A stretch of 64,000 nucleotides of DNA from JAIVHA01 sp965367295 (GCA_965367295.1 CBDUHN010000006.1:1-64000), one strand, 5' to 3'; positions 26,772 to 35,574 are shown, counted from the first letter of the stretch. The notes: generated by a model not told the origin, from the sequence alone. A program made the numbers and translations.

Positions 26772-27687
26772 GGCACAGAAACAGGGCGCAGTACAGACCA
26801 CCGGCCATTCCTGGGATGGTGACCTGCAGGAATTCAACAACCCGCTGCCCAGCTGGTGGGTATGGACCTTCTACGCCACCGTAGTGTTCGCGTTGATTTA
26901 CTGGGTGCTGTACCCGGCGTGGCCGATTGCGTCCACCTACACCAAAGGCATCATGAACAGCATCACCTTTACCAACGACCAGGGTGAAACGGTGGAAACC
27001 CACTGGAACACCCGTGCGTTGCTGCTGAAGGATATGCAGGAAGGCGCGGAAGCGGTCAAGTCGCGCCAGTATATGGAGAAGATTGCCGCGGCCAGCTATG
27101 CCGATATTCTCGGTGATGAGGAAATGCTGGCCTTTACCCGTTCGGTGACCAAGGGCCTGTTCGGTGACAACTGCGCGGCCTGCCATGGTTCCGGTGGTGC
27201 CGGTGTGGTGGGACTGTTTCCCAACCTGACCGACGATGACTGGTTGTGGGGTGGAAGCGTGGAAGATATTCAACACACCCTGACCACTGGCCGCATGGGT
27301 TTTATGCCCGCCTTCAAGGATACCTTCACGGAAGAGCAACTCGATGCCGTGGCCAGCTATGTGCTGAGCCTTTCCGGGCAGGAAGTGGATGCCGGGCTGG
27401 CGGCCAGCGGTAAGCAGTTGTTCCAGGGTGAGGCCGGTGGTTGCTATTACTGTCACACCATGGAAGGTACCGGTCTGAAATCGCAGGGTGCCGCCAACCT
27501 GAGCGATAACATCTGGACCATCGCCAATGTGCCTGCGGCACAGGGCGCTGCAGCCAAACTGGAAGCCGTGAAAAACGTGGTGCGCAATGGCGTGGTGCGC
27601 AAGATGCCGGCCTGGCAGGACCGTCTGGATGAAACCCAGATCAAGCTGCTCACTGTGTATGTGCATGAATTGGGTGGTGGTCAGTAA
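26764..27687 (+). CDS. ccoP: cbb3-type cytochrome c oxidase subunit III (diheme)
   Basis: A 307-residue diheme cytochrome with two N-terminal-half features: one membrane helix (WWVWTFYATVVFALIYWVLYP) and the periplasmic domain holding heme c motifs CAACHG (near residue 139) and CYYCHT (near residue 228). The N-terminal HSWDGDLQEFNNPLPSWW box is the CcoP signature. It accepts electrons from soluble or bc1-bound cytochrome c. The start overlaps ccoQ. Confidence 0.96.
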   Translation: MSEAQKQGAVQTTGHSWDGDLQEFNNPLPSWWVWTFYATVVFALIYWVLYPAWPIASTYTKGIMNSITFTNDQGETVETHWNTRALLLKDMQEGAEAVKSRQYMEKIAAASYADILGDEEMLAFTRSVTKGLFGDNCAACHGSGGAGVVGLFPNLTDDDWLWGGSVEDIQHTLTTGRMGFMPAFKDTFTEEQLDAVASYVLSLSGQEVDAGLAASGKQLFQGEAGGCYYCHTMEGTGLKSQGAANLSDNIWTIANVPAAQGAAAKLEAVKNVVRNGVVRKMPAWQDRLDETQIKLLTVYVHELGGGQ

Positions 27688-27741
27688 CAGGCGAGTCGGT
27701 TGCCGGCCAGACCGGCTTTCCCGTACCAGCAGTTCACAGTC

Positions 27742-27769
27742 ACGCCCGGCGTTTCCCGACGCTGGGCGT
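27742..27769 (+). terminator. hairpin between ccoP and ccoG
   Basis: ACGCCCGGCGT and ACGCTGGGCGT pair with one wobble around a six-base loop. There is no strong T run (CTTCGTT follows), so partial termination or mRNA processing is more likely than full termination. Confidence 0.3.
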
Positions 27770-27793
27770 CTTCGTTAGCAAGGTAGGGCACTG

Positions 27794-29218
27794 ATGTCGG
27801 ATACGGGCACACAAGTCCTGTACGAAAAGCGCATTCCCATCTATCCCCGTTCGGTGCGGGGGCATTTCCGTACGCTTAAATGGAGCATCCTGGCTCTGGC
27901 ATACGGGGTGTATTTCCTGCTGCCCTGGATTCCCTGGGAGCGTGCCCTCGGTCCCGATCATGCCGTGGTATTCGACATTACCGGGCGACGCTTCTATCTC
28001 TTCAATCTGGTGGTGCATGCCCAGGATATTATGTGGCTGGCCGGTTTCCTGCTCATTGCCGCACTGCTGCTGTTCTTCGTCACTGGGCTGGCCGGCCGTG
28101 TGTTCTGTGGCTATTTCTGTTTTCAGACCCTGTGGACCGACCTCTATATCCTGATCGAGCGACTGGTTCAGGGCGAGCGTCCTGCCCGTATCCGTCTCGA
28201 CAAGGCGCCCTGGACCGGTGAAAAGGTCTTCAAGAAATTCGCCACCCATGTGCTGTGGCTGTCAGCCGCTTTCTGGACCGGTCTGACCTTTGCACTGTAC
28301 TGGGATGATGCGCCGCGGCTGTTCGTGGATTTCTTTACCGGACACGCTCCTTTCCCCGCCTATGCCACCACCCTGTTCCTGACCGCCACCACCTATGTGA
28401 TGGCGGGGCTCGCGCGCGAGCAGGTCTGCACCTATATGTGCCCTTACGCACGCTTTCAGAGTGTCATGTTCGATCGCGATACCCTTGTGGTGGCCTACGA
28501 TGAGTCGCGTGGCGAAGGAACGCAGGGGCGCCACAAGGCGAGGCCGGGCATGAAAACCCGTGACGAACGCAAGGCGCAGGGGGTTGGTGACTGCATTGAT
28601 TGCGGGTACTGCGTGCAGGTCTGCCCCACCGGTATCGATATCCGTAATGGCCTGCAGTATCAATGTATTTCCTGCGCGTTGTGTATTGATGCCTGTGACA
28701 CCATCATGGATAGCCTCAGCTGGCCACGAGGACTGATCAAGTACACCTCGGAGAAACAGCAGGCGGGGGGGGTAACCCGCATCCTGACGCTTAAAAACCT
28801 CGGTTACGGTATCACGCTCATCGCCTCCAGTGTGGCGCTGGCCTGGAGTGTGATGCACCAGGTCAAGCTGGATGTCGCGGTGAACCAGATCCGTAATCCG
28901 CTGTTCGTAATGCTGTCCGACGGGCGCATTCAGAACAGCTATGAAATCAAGTTCAACAACAAGACCAGCGAAGAGATGGAGTTCGCATTGGAGATCAAGG
29001 GGCTGCCTGGTGCGAAACTGGACCTGGGTCATCTTGACGAAATCGAGGTACCTGCAGAGCGCAGTCTGCGCATCATGGCGCGGGTACGCCTGATGCCGAA
29101 CAATGGGCTCCAGGCATCGCGTGGCTTTGAGTTCGTGATTCACCCGCTGGAGGGGCCCGAGGGAATGGAGGATATCCATCAGGCCACCACCTTCCATATG
29201 CCAGGCGCGGAGCACTAG
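27794..29218 (+). CDS. ccoG: cbb3 oxidase accessory protein CcoG (FixG/RdxA), 4Fe-4S ferredoxin-type
   Basis: A 474-residue membrane protein with about five helices, a membrane-embedded cysteine set (GYFCFQTLW, EQVCTYMCPYARFQSVMFDRD) and a cytoplasmic pair of 4Fe-4S clusters (CIDCGYCVQVCPTG and CISCALCIDACD). The C-terminal immunoglobulin-like domain is periplasmic. CcoG reduces copper for delivery to cbb3 oxidase. It opens the maturation set ccoG-fixH-ccoI-ccoS, in the usual order. Confidence 0.94.
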   Translation: MSDTGTQVLYEKRIPIYPRSVRGHFRTLKWSILALAYGVYFLLPWIPWERALGPDHAVVFDITGRRFYLFNLVVHAQDIMWLAGFLLIAALLLFFVTGLAGRVFCGYFCFQTLWTDLYILIERLVQGERPARIRLDKAPWTGEKVFKKFATHVLWLSAAFWTGLTFALYWDDAPRLFVDFFTGHAPFPAYATTLFLTATTYVMAGLAREQVCTYMCPYARFQSVMFDRDTLVVAYDESRGEGTQGRHKARPGMKTRDERKAQGVGDCIDCGYCVQVCPTGIDIRNGLQYQCISCALCIDACDTIMDSLSWPRGLIKYTSEKQQAGGVTRILTLKNLGYGITLIASSVALAWSVMHQVKLDVAVNQIRNPLFVMLSDGRIQNSYEIKFNNKTSEEMEFALEIKGLPGAKLDLGHLDEIEVPAERSLRIMARVRLMPNNGLQASRGFEFVIHPLEGPEGMEDIHQATTFHMPGAEH

Positions 29219-29224
29219 TTGCCC

Positions 29225-30046
29225 ATGGAATCATTGCTCGCATTACCCTTTGGTGTGGGTCTGGAAGTAGTGCTGTTCGTGCTGCTGTATCGCTTCACAC
29301 CCATCAGTGGCAAGCAGGGTGCCGTGGTCGTCGCCTTTCTGGCCATGGCCATCACCCTGCCTTATTCGTTGCTGCACTGGCCGGGTGGTGATGTGCTGGC
29401 CATGCATATCGCCCTCTACCTTGTGGCGGCCTATGTGCTGGGTATCATTTCCTACAGCCGCGAGCGGCGTCTGGCAGAGGAGGGCGAGGATAGTGGTCGC
29501 TGGTTCCACTGGGGGCCGGCGGCCATTGTTCTGTTCTTCACGGCGGTGATTCTGCTCAATGGCGTGATGGTGGTGCTATCGAAGGAGGGCTTGCCCGCTG
29601 CCCTGTCCCATCTTGTGCTGCCGAAGAAAGATACCGAGCGCCAGGTGAGTATGGCGTTTCCAGGCACCGTGTCGCGGGATTTCCAGAAAAAGGAAACGCT
29701 GTATAACGAATACTTGGAGCAGGTGCGTATACAGAATGAGCGTGGCTGGCAGGTGCGCAAGGGCTGGTTGCAGCCGCCGGTGGCAGGTACGGCTGCGGAA
29801 TTCCAGGTCACCGTGCATGCGCGTGATGACAGCCCGGTAATCGGGGCACGGGTGGTGGCACAATTTCTGCGGCCGTCCGATAAACGCCTCGATCAGCAGA
29901 TACAGTTGTTGGAAAAGGATTCCGGACTCTATCGTGCCCCGGTGCTGTTGCCGAAACCCGGGCTCTGGGATGTGACCCTGGTGATCGAACGCGGCGAGGA
30001 TCTACACGAGGTGCAGGCCAGCACCAAGATTGCCGCACCGCAATGA
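29225..30046 (+). CDS. FixH-like cbb3 assembly protein with extra membrane helices
   Basis: A 273-residue protein. The C-terminal part, from about residue 125, resembles FixH (a periplasmic Ig-like domain with AEFQVTVHARDDSPV, FLRPSD and GLWDVTLVIERG). Ordinary FixH has a single membrane helix; here four helices (about 5-25, 34-52, 58-80 and 97-117) come first. The position between ccoG and ccoI is that of fixH. The start is ATG at 29225, with a GGAG 12 bases upstream; a TTG at 29219 is also possible. The role in copper handling or assembly is inferred from the family. Confidence 0.78.
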   Translation: MESLLALPFGVGLEVVLFVLLYRFTPISGKQGAVVVAFLAMAITLPYSLLHWPGGDVLAMHIALYLVAAYVLGIISYSRERRLAEEGEDSGRWFHWGPAAIVLFFTAVILLNGVMVVLSKEGLPAALSHLVLPKKDTERQVSMAFPGTVSRDFQKKETLYNEYLEQVRIQNERGWQVRKGWLQPPVAGTAAEFQVTVHARDDSPVIGARVVAQFLRPSDKRLDQQIQLLEKDSGLYRAPVLLPKPGLWDVTLVIERGEDLHEVQASTKIAAPQ

Positions 30047-30137
30047 GTCTCTTGGTCATGGCGGTTGCGGTACTGCCAGTGGCCGACTAAGCTGGCGTTT
30101 CCCGGTTTTATTCGTTTACTTCGATACCCATCCCATC

Positions 30138-32588
30138 ATGTCCGTCCCATCCGCAGACGCTGATTCATCCTCTTCCCCGGCGCCGTGCAGCTGCTTTCAT
30201 TGCGGGCTGCCGGTTCCGCCGGGCAGTCATTACCAGGTGGAGATCGATGGTGAGGAGCGCGCCATGTGTTGCGCGGGATGCCAGGCGGTGGCCAGAGCCA
30301 TTGTCGATGGTGGCCTGACGGATTTTTACCGCTACCGTACCGAACCCCCCAGGACCCCGCAGGAGCTGGTGCCCGATGCACTGCGTGAAATGCAGCTCTA
30401 CGATCGCCCGGAACTGCAGGGTAGCTTCGTGGAACAGGACAGCGACAATCTGCGCGAGGCCTCGCTGATTCTGGAAGGCATTGTCTGCGCCGCCTGCGTG
30501 TGGCTCAACGAGCAGCATGTGAATGCGCTGCCGGGGGTGCAGGAGTTCCGCATCAACTACTCCACCCACCGCGCACGGGTGAAATGGGATGACAGTCGGA
30601 TTCACCTGAGCGCCATTCTGCAGGCCATCAGCGAAATCGGCTATATCGCTCACCCCTTCGATCCCGGCCGTCAGGAAAAGATCCAGAAGGAGGAGCGCCG
30701 TACCTTCATGCGCCGCATAGCCGTGGCGGCGCTGGGCAGCATGCAGGTAATGATGATGGCGGTGGCGCTGTATGCCGGTGACTATGAAGGCATGGAAGTC
30801 GATGTGCGCAATTTCCTGCGCTGGGTGAGCATGCTGTTGACCCTGCCGGTGGTGCTGTATTCGGCGCAGCCTTTCTTCAAGGCGGCATGGCGGGATCTGA
30901 AGCGCCGCCAGTTGGGTATGGACGTGCCGGTGGCGCTGGCCATAGGTGGCGCCTTTGCCGCCAGTGCCTGGTCAACGGTGCTGGGGCTGGATGAGGTCTA
31001 TTTCGACTCGGTGTGCATGTTTACCCTGTTCCTGCTCAGTGGCCGCTTCCTTGAGATGGGAGCGCGTCACCGCGCCGGTCAGGCGGCCGAGGAGCTGGTG
31101 CGGCTGCTGCCGGCCACTGCCACCCGGCTGCGGGGGGATGAGGAGGAGCGAGTGCCGGTGGCCGATCTGGCACCCGGTGACCGGGTGCTGATCAAGCCGG
31201 GTGAGCCGGTGCCCGCAGACGGTATCGTGATTGAGGGCAGCAGTGCAGCCGATGAGTCGCTACTGACCGGAGAGAGTCTGCCACAGCTCAAGCGGCCGGG
31301 TGACGAGTTGGTGGGCGGGGCCGTGAATGTGGAAAGCCCGCTGGTGATGCGGGTGGAAAAGGTCGGTGGAGACACCGTGCTGGCCTCCATTACCCGGCTG
31401 CTCGATCGTGCCCAGACGGAAAAACCGCGGGTGGCGCAGATGGCGGACCGGGTGGCGGGCTGGTTTGTGGCGGTGATCCTGCTGCTGGCGCTGGGCGTGG
31501 CCGGCTACTGGGCGTTACATGATCCGGCGCATGCCTTCCGCATCACCCTTTCGGTACTGGTGGTGACCTGTCCCTGCGCCCTGTCGCTGGCGACTCCCGC
31601 TGCGGTGACGGCCGCCACCGGTGCACTGACACGGCTGGGGGTGCTGACCACTCGCGGCCATGCGCTGGAAACCCTGGCCCATGCCACTCACATGATTTTC
31701 GACAAGACCGGCACGCTGACCGAGGGGCGGCTGCAGCTGGACCAGGTGGTCGTGCTGCGGGGGCTTTCCGAGGCCGAATGTCACCGCATTGCCGCGGTGG
31801 TGGAGATGGGTTCGGAACACCCGGTCGCACAGGCGCTGCGCAGTGGTCTGCTGGATCTGCCCAGGGGTGCCGAGACCCGCTCCGTAGCGGGTGAAGGTAT
31901 CGAGGCAGTCCTGGATGGCCAGCGGTACCGGGTGGGGACGCCGGAATTCGTTGCGGCGCTTTCCCGGGGCGTGCCGCGATTGCCGGAGACGCTTGCCGGG
32001 CGTGGTAGTACCCAGGTGGTACTGGGTGATACACAGGGTTTACTGGCGGTGTTTGTATTCCAGGACAAGGCGCGGGCCGGGGCGCGGGACACCGTCGAGG
32101 GGCTGCGGGCGCTGGGGATCGAGGTGCAGTTGTTGAGTGGCGATCATGAACATCCGGTTGCGGAGCTGGCGCGGGAACTGGGTATCGAAACCTGGCGGGC
32201 GCGGGCCAGGCCCCAGGACAAGCTGGCGCATATTCAGGCCCTGCAGACCGCCGGTGCCACGGTGGCCATGGTGGGGGACGGTGTGAATGATGCGCCGGTG
32301 CTGGCCGGTGCCCCGGTCTCCCTGGCCATGGGCAGTGGCACCCAGCTGGCCCACGCCACGGCGGATATGGTGCTGCTCTCCGAGCAGTTGCCGCACCTGG
32401 TGGAGGCGGTCATCATGGCGCGCCGGACGTTGGCTATCATTCGTCAGAATCTCGTCTGGGCGCTGGTATATAATCTCACTGCCTTGCCATTGGCCATGGT
32501 GGGATGGGTGGCTCCCTGGATGGCGGCCATCGGCATGTCGAGCAGTTCGTTACTGGTGGTGCTGAATGCACTGCGGCTGCGGAAATAG
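30138..32588 (+). CDS. ccoI: P1B-type copper-transporting ATPase CcoI (FixI)
   Basis: An 816-residue copper ATPase that supplies copper for cbb3 assembly. The N-terminus has cysteine pairs CSCFHCGLP and CCAGC, then an HMA-like domain with CAAC. Downstream lie the TGES loop (SLLTGESLPQ), the membrane motif CPCALSLATP, the phosphorylation site DKTGTLTEG, the SEHP nucleotide motif and the hinge GDGVNDAP. About eight membrane helices are present. I chose the ATG at 30138, where the FixI-like Cys-rich N-terminus begins; the frame is open back to 30030 but the extra residues look non-coding and overlap the previous gene. Confidence 0.94.
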   Translation: MSVPSADADSSSSPAPCSCFHCGLPVPPGSHYQVEIDGEERAMCCAGCQAVARAIVDGGLTDFYRYRTEPPRTPQELVPDALREMQLYDRPELQGSFVEQDSDNLREASLILEGIVCAACVWLNEQHVNALPGVQEFRINYSTHRARVKWDDSRIHLSAILQAISEIGYIAHPFDPGRQEKIQKEERRTFMRRIAVAALGSMQVMMMAVALYAGDYEGMEVDVRNFLRWVSMLLTLPVVLYSAQPFFKAAWRDLKRRQLGMDVPVALAIGGAFAASAWSTVLGLDEVYFDSVCMFTLFLLSGRFLEMGARHRAGQAAEELVRLLPATATRLRGDEEERVPVADLAPGDRVLIKPGEPVPADGIVIEGSSAADESLLTGESLPQLKRPGDELVGGAVNVESPLVMRVEKVGGDTVLASITRLLDRAQTEKPRVAQMADRVAGWFVAVILLLALGVAGYWALHDPAHAFRITLSVLVVTCPCALSLATPAAVTAATGALTRLGVLTTRGHALETLAHATHMIFDKTGTLTEGRLQLDQVVVLRGLSEAECHRIAAVVEMGSEHPVAQALRSGLLDLPRGAETRSVAGEGIEAVLDGQRYRVGTPEFVAALSRGVPRLPETLAGRGSTQVVLGDTQGLLAVFVFQDKARAGARDTVEGLRALGIEVQLLSGDHEHPVAELARELGIETWRARARPQDKLAHIQALQTAGATVAMVGDGVNDAPVLAGAPVSLAMGSGTQLAHATADMVLLSEQLPHLVEAVIMARRTLAIIRQNLVWALVYNLTALPLAMVGWVAPWMAAIGMSSSSLLVVLNALRLRK

Positions 32589-32669
32589 ACGCTTTGCCAG
32601 CTGCTGCCCCTGCTCGGATGGTTCCTGGCTGGCAGGGAAAACGGGTGTTGCTGAGGGACAGGTCATACC

Positions 32670-32858
32670 ATGAAAATTCTCTATCTGCTGATTCCCCTGA
32701 GCCTGATTTTTGTCGGCGCGGCCATCTGGGTATTCCTGTGGGCGGTACGCAGTGGCCAGTACGAGGACATGGAGGGGCCAGCGCACCGTATCCTCATGGA
32801 TGACGATGACCCGCGCATTCCGCGCCGCAGGCCTGACTTGAAGGATGGCGACGAGTAA
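32670..32858 (+). CDS. ccoS: cbb3-type oxidase assembly protein CcoS
   Basis: A 62-residue protein with one membrane helix (ILYLLIPLSLIFVGAAIWVFLWAVRSGQYED) and the CcoS signature SGQYEDMEGPAHRILMDDD. CcoS is needed for cofactor insertion into cbb3 oxidase. It closes the recognised maturation operon, about 80 bases after ccoI. Confidence 0.93.
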   Translation: MKILYLLIPLSLIFVGAAIWVFLWAVRSGQYEDMEGPAHRILMDDDDPRIPRRRPDLKDGDE

Positions 32859-32904
32859 GATAAGATTTCGCTAATTTACTGAATATGCTGAGTAGGTGTG
32901 CGCT

Positions 32905-32997
32905 ATGTTTTCGTTTCAGGGTTTCCCGATGTTCATCGTGATCGCACTGGTCACCACGGCCTGGCTGAGCTTTCTCTCGGTGGTGCTGTTCGGCTGA
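32905..32997 (+). CDS. possible 30-residue single-helix membrane protein after ccoS
   Basis: ATG to TGA encodes 30 residues: a short MFSFQGFPM head and one hydrophobic helix (FIVIALVTTAWLSFLSVVLFG). It lies 46 bases after ccoS and just before a strong terminator, so it would be the last gene of the cco transcript. The ribosome binding site is weak (AGTAGG about 10 bases before). It might be a small oxidase-associated subunit or a chance ORF; no family is recognised. Confidence 0.45.
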   Translation: MFSFQGFPMFIVIALVTTAWLSFLSVVLFG

Positions 32998-33020
32998 TCC
33001 CGGCGCTGGGCACCACAAAT

Positions 33021-33048
33021 GAAAAACGGCCCGTAAGGGCCGTTTTTC
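33021..33048. terminator. bidirectional intrinsic terminator
   Basis: A perfect 12-bp stem GAAAAACGGCCC / GGGCCGTTTTTC with a GTAA loop; A and T runs at both ends allow it to stop both the cco operon (plus) and rpoH (minus). Confidence 0.88.
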
Positions 33049-33070
33049 ATTTTCGGGCCAGGCCGCCAAA

Positions 33071-33943
33071 TCAGGCCTCCATGGCAGTCCTGAGCTTCTT
33101 CATGGCATTGCTTTCCAATTGACGGATACGCTCGGCGGAAACACCGTAGCGGTCAGCCAGTTCGTGCAATGTGGTTTTGTTGTCCGCCAGCCAGCGTTCC
33201 TGAACGATGATGCGGCTACGTTCGTCCAGTGTCGCAAGGGCGAGCTGCAGATGCTGGCTGGTATTGTCTTCCCAGTCGCTGTGCTCCAGGGTGGCGGCGG
33301 GGTCCGGGGCATGGGGATCCGCCAGGTAGGCGGTGGGCGCGCGGCTACGCTCCTCGTCCTCGGCATCGGTGGTGGGGTCGAAGGACAGGTCATGACCGCT
33401 GAGCCGGGACTCCATTTCCAGCACCGATTCCGGGCTGACACCCAGGTCTTTTGCCACCGCATCCACTTCCTCCCGACTGAACCAGCCGAGCCGTTTCTTG
33501 GAGCTGCGCAGGTTGAAGAACAGCTTGCGCTGGGCCTTGGTGGTGGCAACCTTGACGATGCGCCAGTTGCGCAGGACGTATTCATGGATTTCCGCGCGAA
33601 TCCAGTGCACGGCAAAGGACACCAGGCGCACACCCACTTCGGGGTCAAAGCGCTTGATGGCTTTCATCAGGCCGACGCTGCCTTCCTGGATCAGGTCACC
33701 CAGAGGCAGGCCGTAGCCGTTATAGCCACGGGCGATATGCACCACGAAGCGCAGGTGGGACATGATCAGGCGGCGCGCGGCCGAGAGATCGTGCTCGTCC
33801 CGGAGACGCACGGCCAGCGCACGCTCCTCTTCCGCACTCAGCATGGGGATGCTGCTGATGGCCTGGATATATTGATCCAGGCTGCCGGTGGGCATAGGCA
33901 GCATCAAATCATTGGTTTGGCGTTGAACCAGAGCTTGGCTCAT
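33071..33943 (-). CDS. rpoH: RNA polymerase sigma factor RpoH (sigma-32)
   Basis: A 290-residue heat-shock sigma factor. Region 2 (GDLIQEGSVGLMKAIKRFDPEVG, SFAVHWIRAEIHEYVLRNW) and the RpoH box QRKLFFNLR identify it, and region 4 ends with LADRYGVSAERIRQLESNAMKKLR. I chose the ATG at 33943, preceded by AAGGGAGAG; upstream codons would add 44 residues without family support. A CIRCE operator lies 36 bases upstream of the start codon (33979-34005), suggesting HrcA repression. In relatives rpoH follows ftsX directly; here a dual-receiver GGDEF gene lies between. Confidence 0.97.
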   Translation of the reverse strand: MSQALVQRQTNDLMLPMPTGSLDQYIQAISSIPMLSAEEERALAVRLRDEHDLSAARRLIMSHLRFVVHIARGYNGYGLPLGDLIQEGSVGLMKAIKRFDPEVGVRLVSFAVHWIRAEIHEYVLRNWRIVKVATTKAQRKLFFNLRSSKKRLGWFSREEVDAVAKDLGVSPESVLEMESRLSGHDLSFDPTTDAEDEERSRAPTAYLADPHAPDPAATLEHSDWEDNTSQHLQLALATLDERSRIIVQERWLADNKTTLHELADRYGVSAERIRQLESNAMKKLRTAMEA

Positions 33944-33978
33944 GGCGACTCTCTCCCTTTCCAACTTCAATTCGGAGT

Positions 33979-34005
33979 CTAGCACTCCAAATCTTAGAGT
34001 GCTAA
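33979..34005. promoter_or_regulatory. CIRCE operator (HrcA-binding site) upstream of rpoH
   Basis: CTAGCACTC, a nine-base spacer, then GAGTGCTAA. The CIRCE consensus is TTAGCACTC-N9-GAGTGCTAA, so only the first base differs. It lies 36 bases before the rpoH start codon, in promoter/leader position. Confidence 0.88.
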
Positions 34006-34114
34006 TCATGGTCATGGTTCCCTGCCAGGAGCCCGCCGAATTTGGACAATCGCAGGGAGTATGACGGGAGAGCAATGGATGGCCCCTGATTCCACCAGTC
34101 TTCTGGAGGCGGGA

Positions 34115-35428
34115 TCAGGCGCAGACGCGGTTACGCCCGCAGTCCTTGGCGGCGTAGAGGGCCTTGTCGGCCAGGCTGAGTAGCTGGGTGAGGCTGATAT
34201 CCGGCAGGTTCTGGGTACAGGCCAGGCCAATGCTGATGGTGATGGGGATGTCGGCCGGGTGCAGTGACTCCACATCGGCGCGCAGGTGCTCGGCGCAGCC
34301 CTGGGCATCCTTCAGGTTGCAGCGGGGTACCAGCAGGGCAAACTCCTCGCCACCGAAGCGTACCGCCAGCGCATCCGGTGGGATGCGTTCCTTGAGCAGT
34401 TTGCCCAATGCCTCCAAAACGCGATCACCGGTGATATGGCCAAGATTGTCGTTTATCTTCTTGAAATGATCGATATCCAGCAATAGGGCGGAGATCGGAT
34501 GGTTGTTGCGGTTGGAGAGGAACTGGTCGCCATGGTCGAGCAGATAACGCTTGTTGTACACCCGGGTAAGGGTGTCAGTGATGGCCAGCCGGTGCATGGT
34601 TTCGCTCTGGCGCTTCAGGGCCACGAATTGCTGTTTGATGAGCAGCAGCGAGCGGATGCGCGCCATGAGGATTTCTTCCACGATGGGCTTGGTGACGAAA
34701 TCGTTGGCGCCGGCATGGAATACCTCCACCTGCTTTTCGTCGTTTTCCGCCATCGTGAGCATCAGTACGGGCATTTCCTGTTGCGAGTAGTGGAATTTGG
34801 CGCGTACCGCATGGAGTAGGTCGCCGCCGGTCATGGAGCCCTTGAGGTAGAAATCGGTGACCAGGATGTCAAAGGCCTGGTGTTCGTGGGGGCCGCCAGG
34901 GGCGGTGTGGGCTAGCTGCTCAAGGGCCTCTTCTGCGGTGGTGGTGTGCACCACCTGCAGGCCGTGACGTTCCATCAGGCGAATGGTGTAAGTGGCTGCG
35001 GAGGGGCTGTCCTCTACATACAGGACGCGCCCCACCAGGCCGGAATTGCGCTCGGTGAATTCCTTCACGAAATCCGCAAAGGCATGATAACCAAGTGATT
35101 TATCGAAATAATCGGTAACGCCGGCAGCAAAACCTTCCCGTAGCAGGCGTTCATCGGCATCACCGGAGACCACGATGATGGGGGTGTAATGGTGGTTGTG
35201 GCTGGCGCGTACATGACGGCTGAGCTCCAGCCCGTCGCGGTCCGGCAGCATCAGTGCGGTACTGATCAGGTCGTAGGGGTCCTGCTCCAGACGGGCAATG
35301 GCCTCCGTCGCGGTACCGCAGGTGGCGATAATGGCGTTGGGCATCTCCTCGTTGAGGATGCGGGCAATGATGGTGCGGGCAACCTCCGAACCATCCACCA
35401 CCATAATCCTTGTCGGTCTGTCCCGCAT
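34115..35428 (-). CDS. response regulator with two receiver domains and GGDEF diguanylate cyclase
   Basis: About 437 residues: REC1 (about 5-120), REC2 (about 132-265) and GGDEF (about 280-437). REC2 looks complete (VLYVEDS, acceptor in VTDFYLKG, Lys in FVTKP). In REC1 the phospho-acceptor position is Ala58 (LISTALMLP), so it cannot be phosphorylated in the normal way. The cyclase site RFGGEEF is intact, but no RxxD inhibitory site stands at the usual place. The start is ATG at 35428, with GGAA upstream; an in-frame ATG at 35464 is possible. No histidine kinase lies next to it. Confidence 0.9.
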   Translation of the reverse strand: MRDRPTRIMVVDGSEVARTIIARILNEEMPNAIIATCGTATEAIARLEQDPYDLISTALMLPDRDGLELSRHVRASHNHHYTPIIVVSGDADERLLREGFAAGVTDYFDKSLGYHAFADFVKEFTERNSGLVGRVLYVEDSPSAATYTIRLMERHGLQVVHTTTAEEALEQLAHTAPGGPHEHQAFDILVTDFYLKGSMTGGDLLHAVRAKFHYSQQEMPVLMLTMAENDEKQVEVFHAGANDFVTKPIVEEILMARIRSLLLIKQQFVALKRQSETMHRLAITDTLTRVYNKRYLLDHGDQFLSNRNNHPISALLLDIDHFKKINDNLGHITGDRVLEALGKLLKERIPPDALAVRFGGEEFALLVPRCNLKDAQGCAEHLRADVESLHPADIPITISIGLACTQNLPDISLTQLLSLADKALYAAKDCGRNRVCA

Positions 35429-35574
35429 ATAGTGAATTCCGGCCTGTTCAGTGTGAACGTGCATAATCGCAAGTAGCTGATTAGGCCGTATAGCGGCAAA
35501 TCTCCGGTTTTATTTAGAAAACACCACTACAGGTTGTAGGTATTCACTTACAGGAGGGCTAGGGTGAACAGGCC

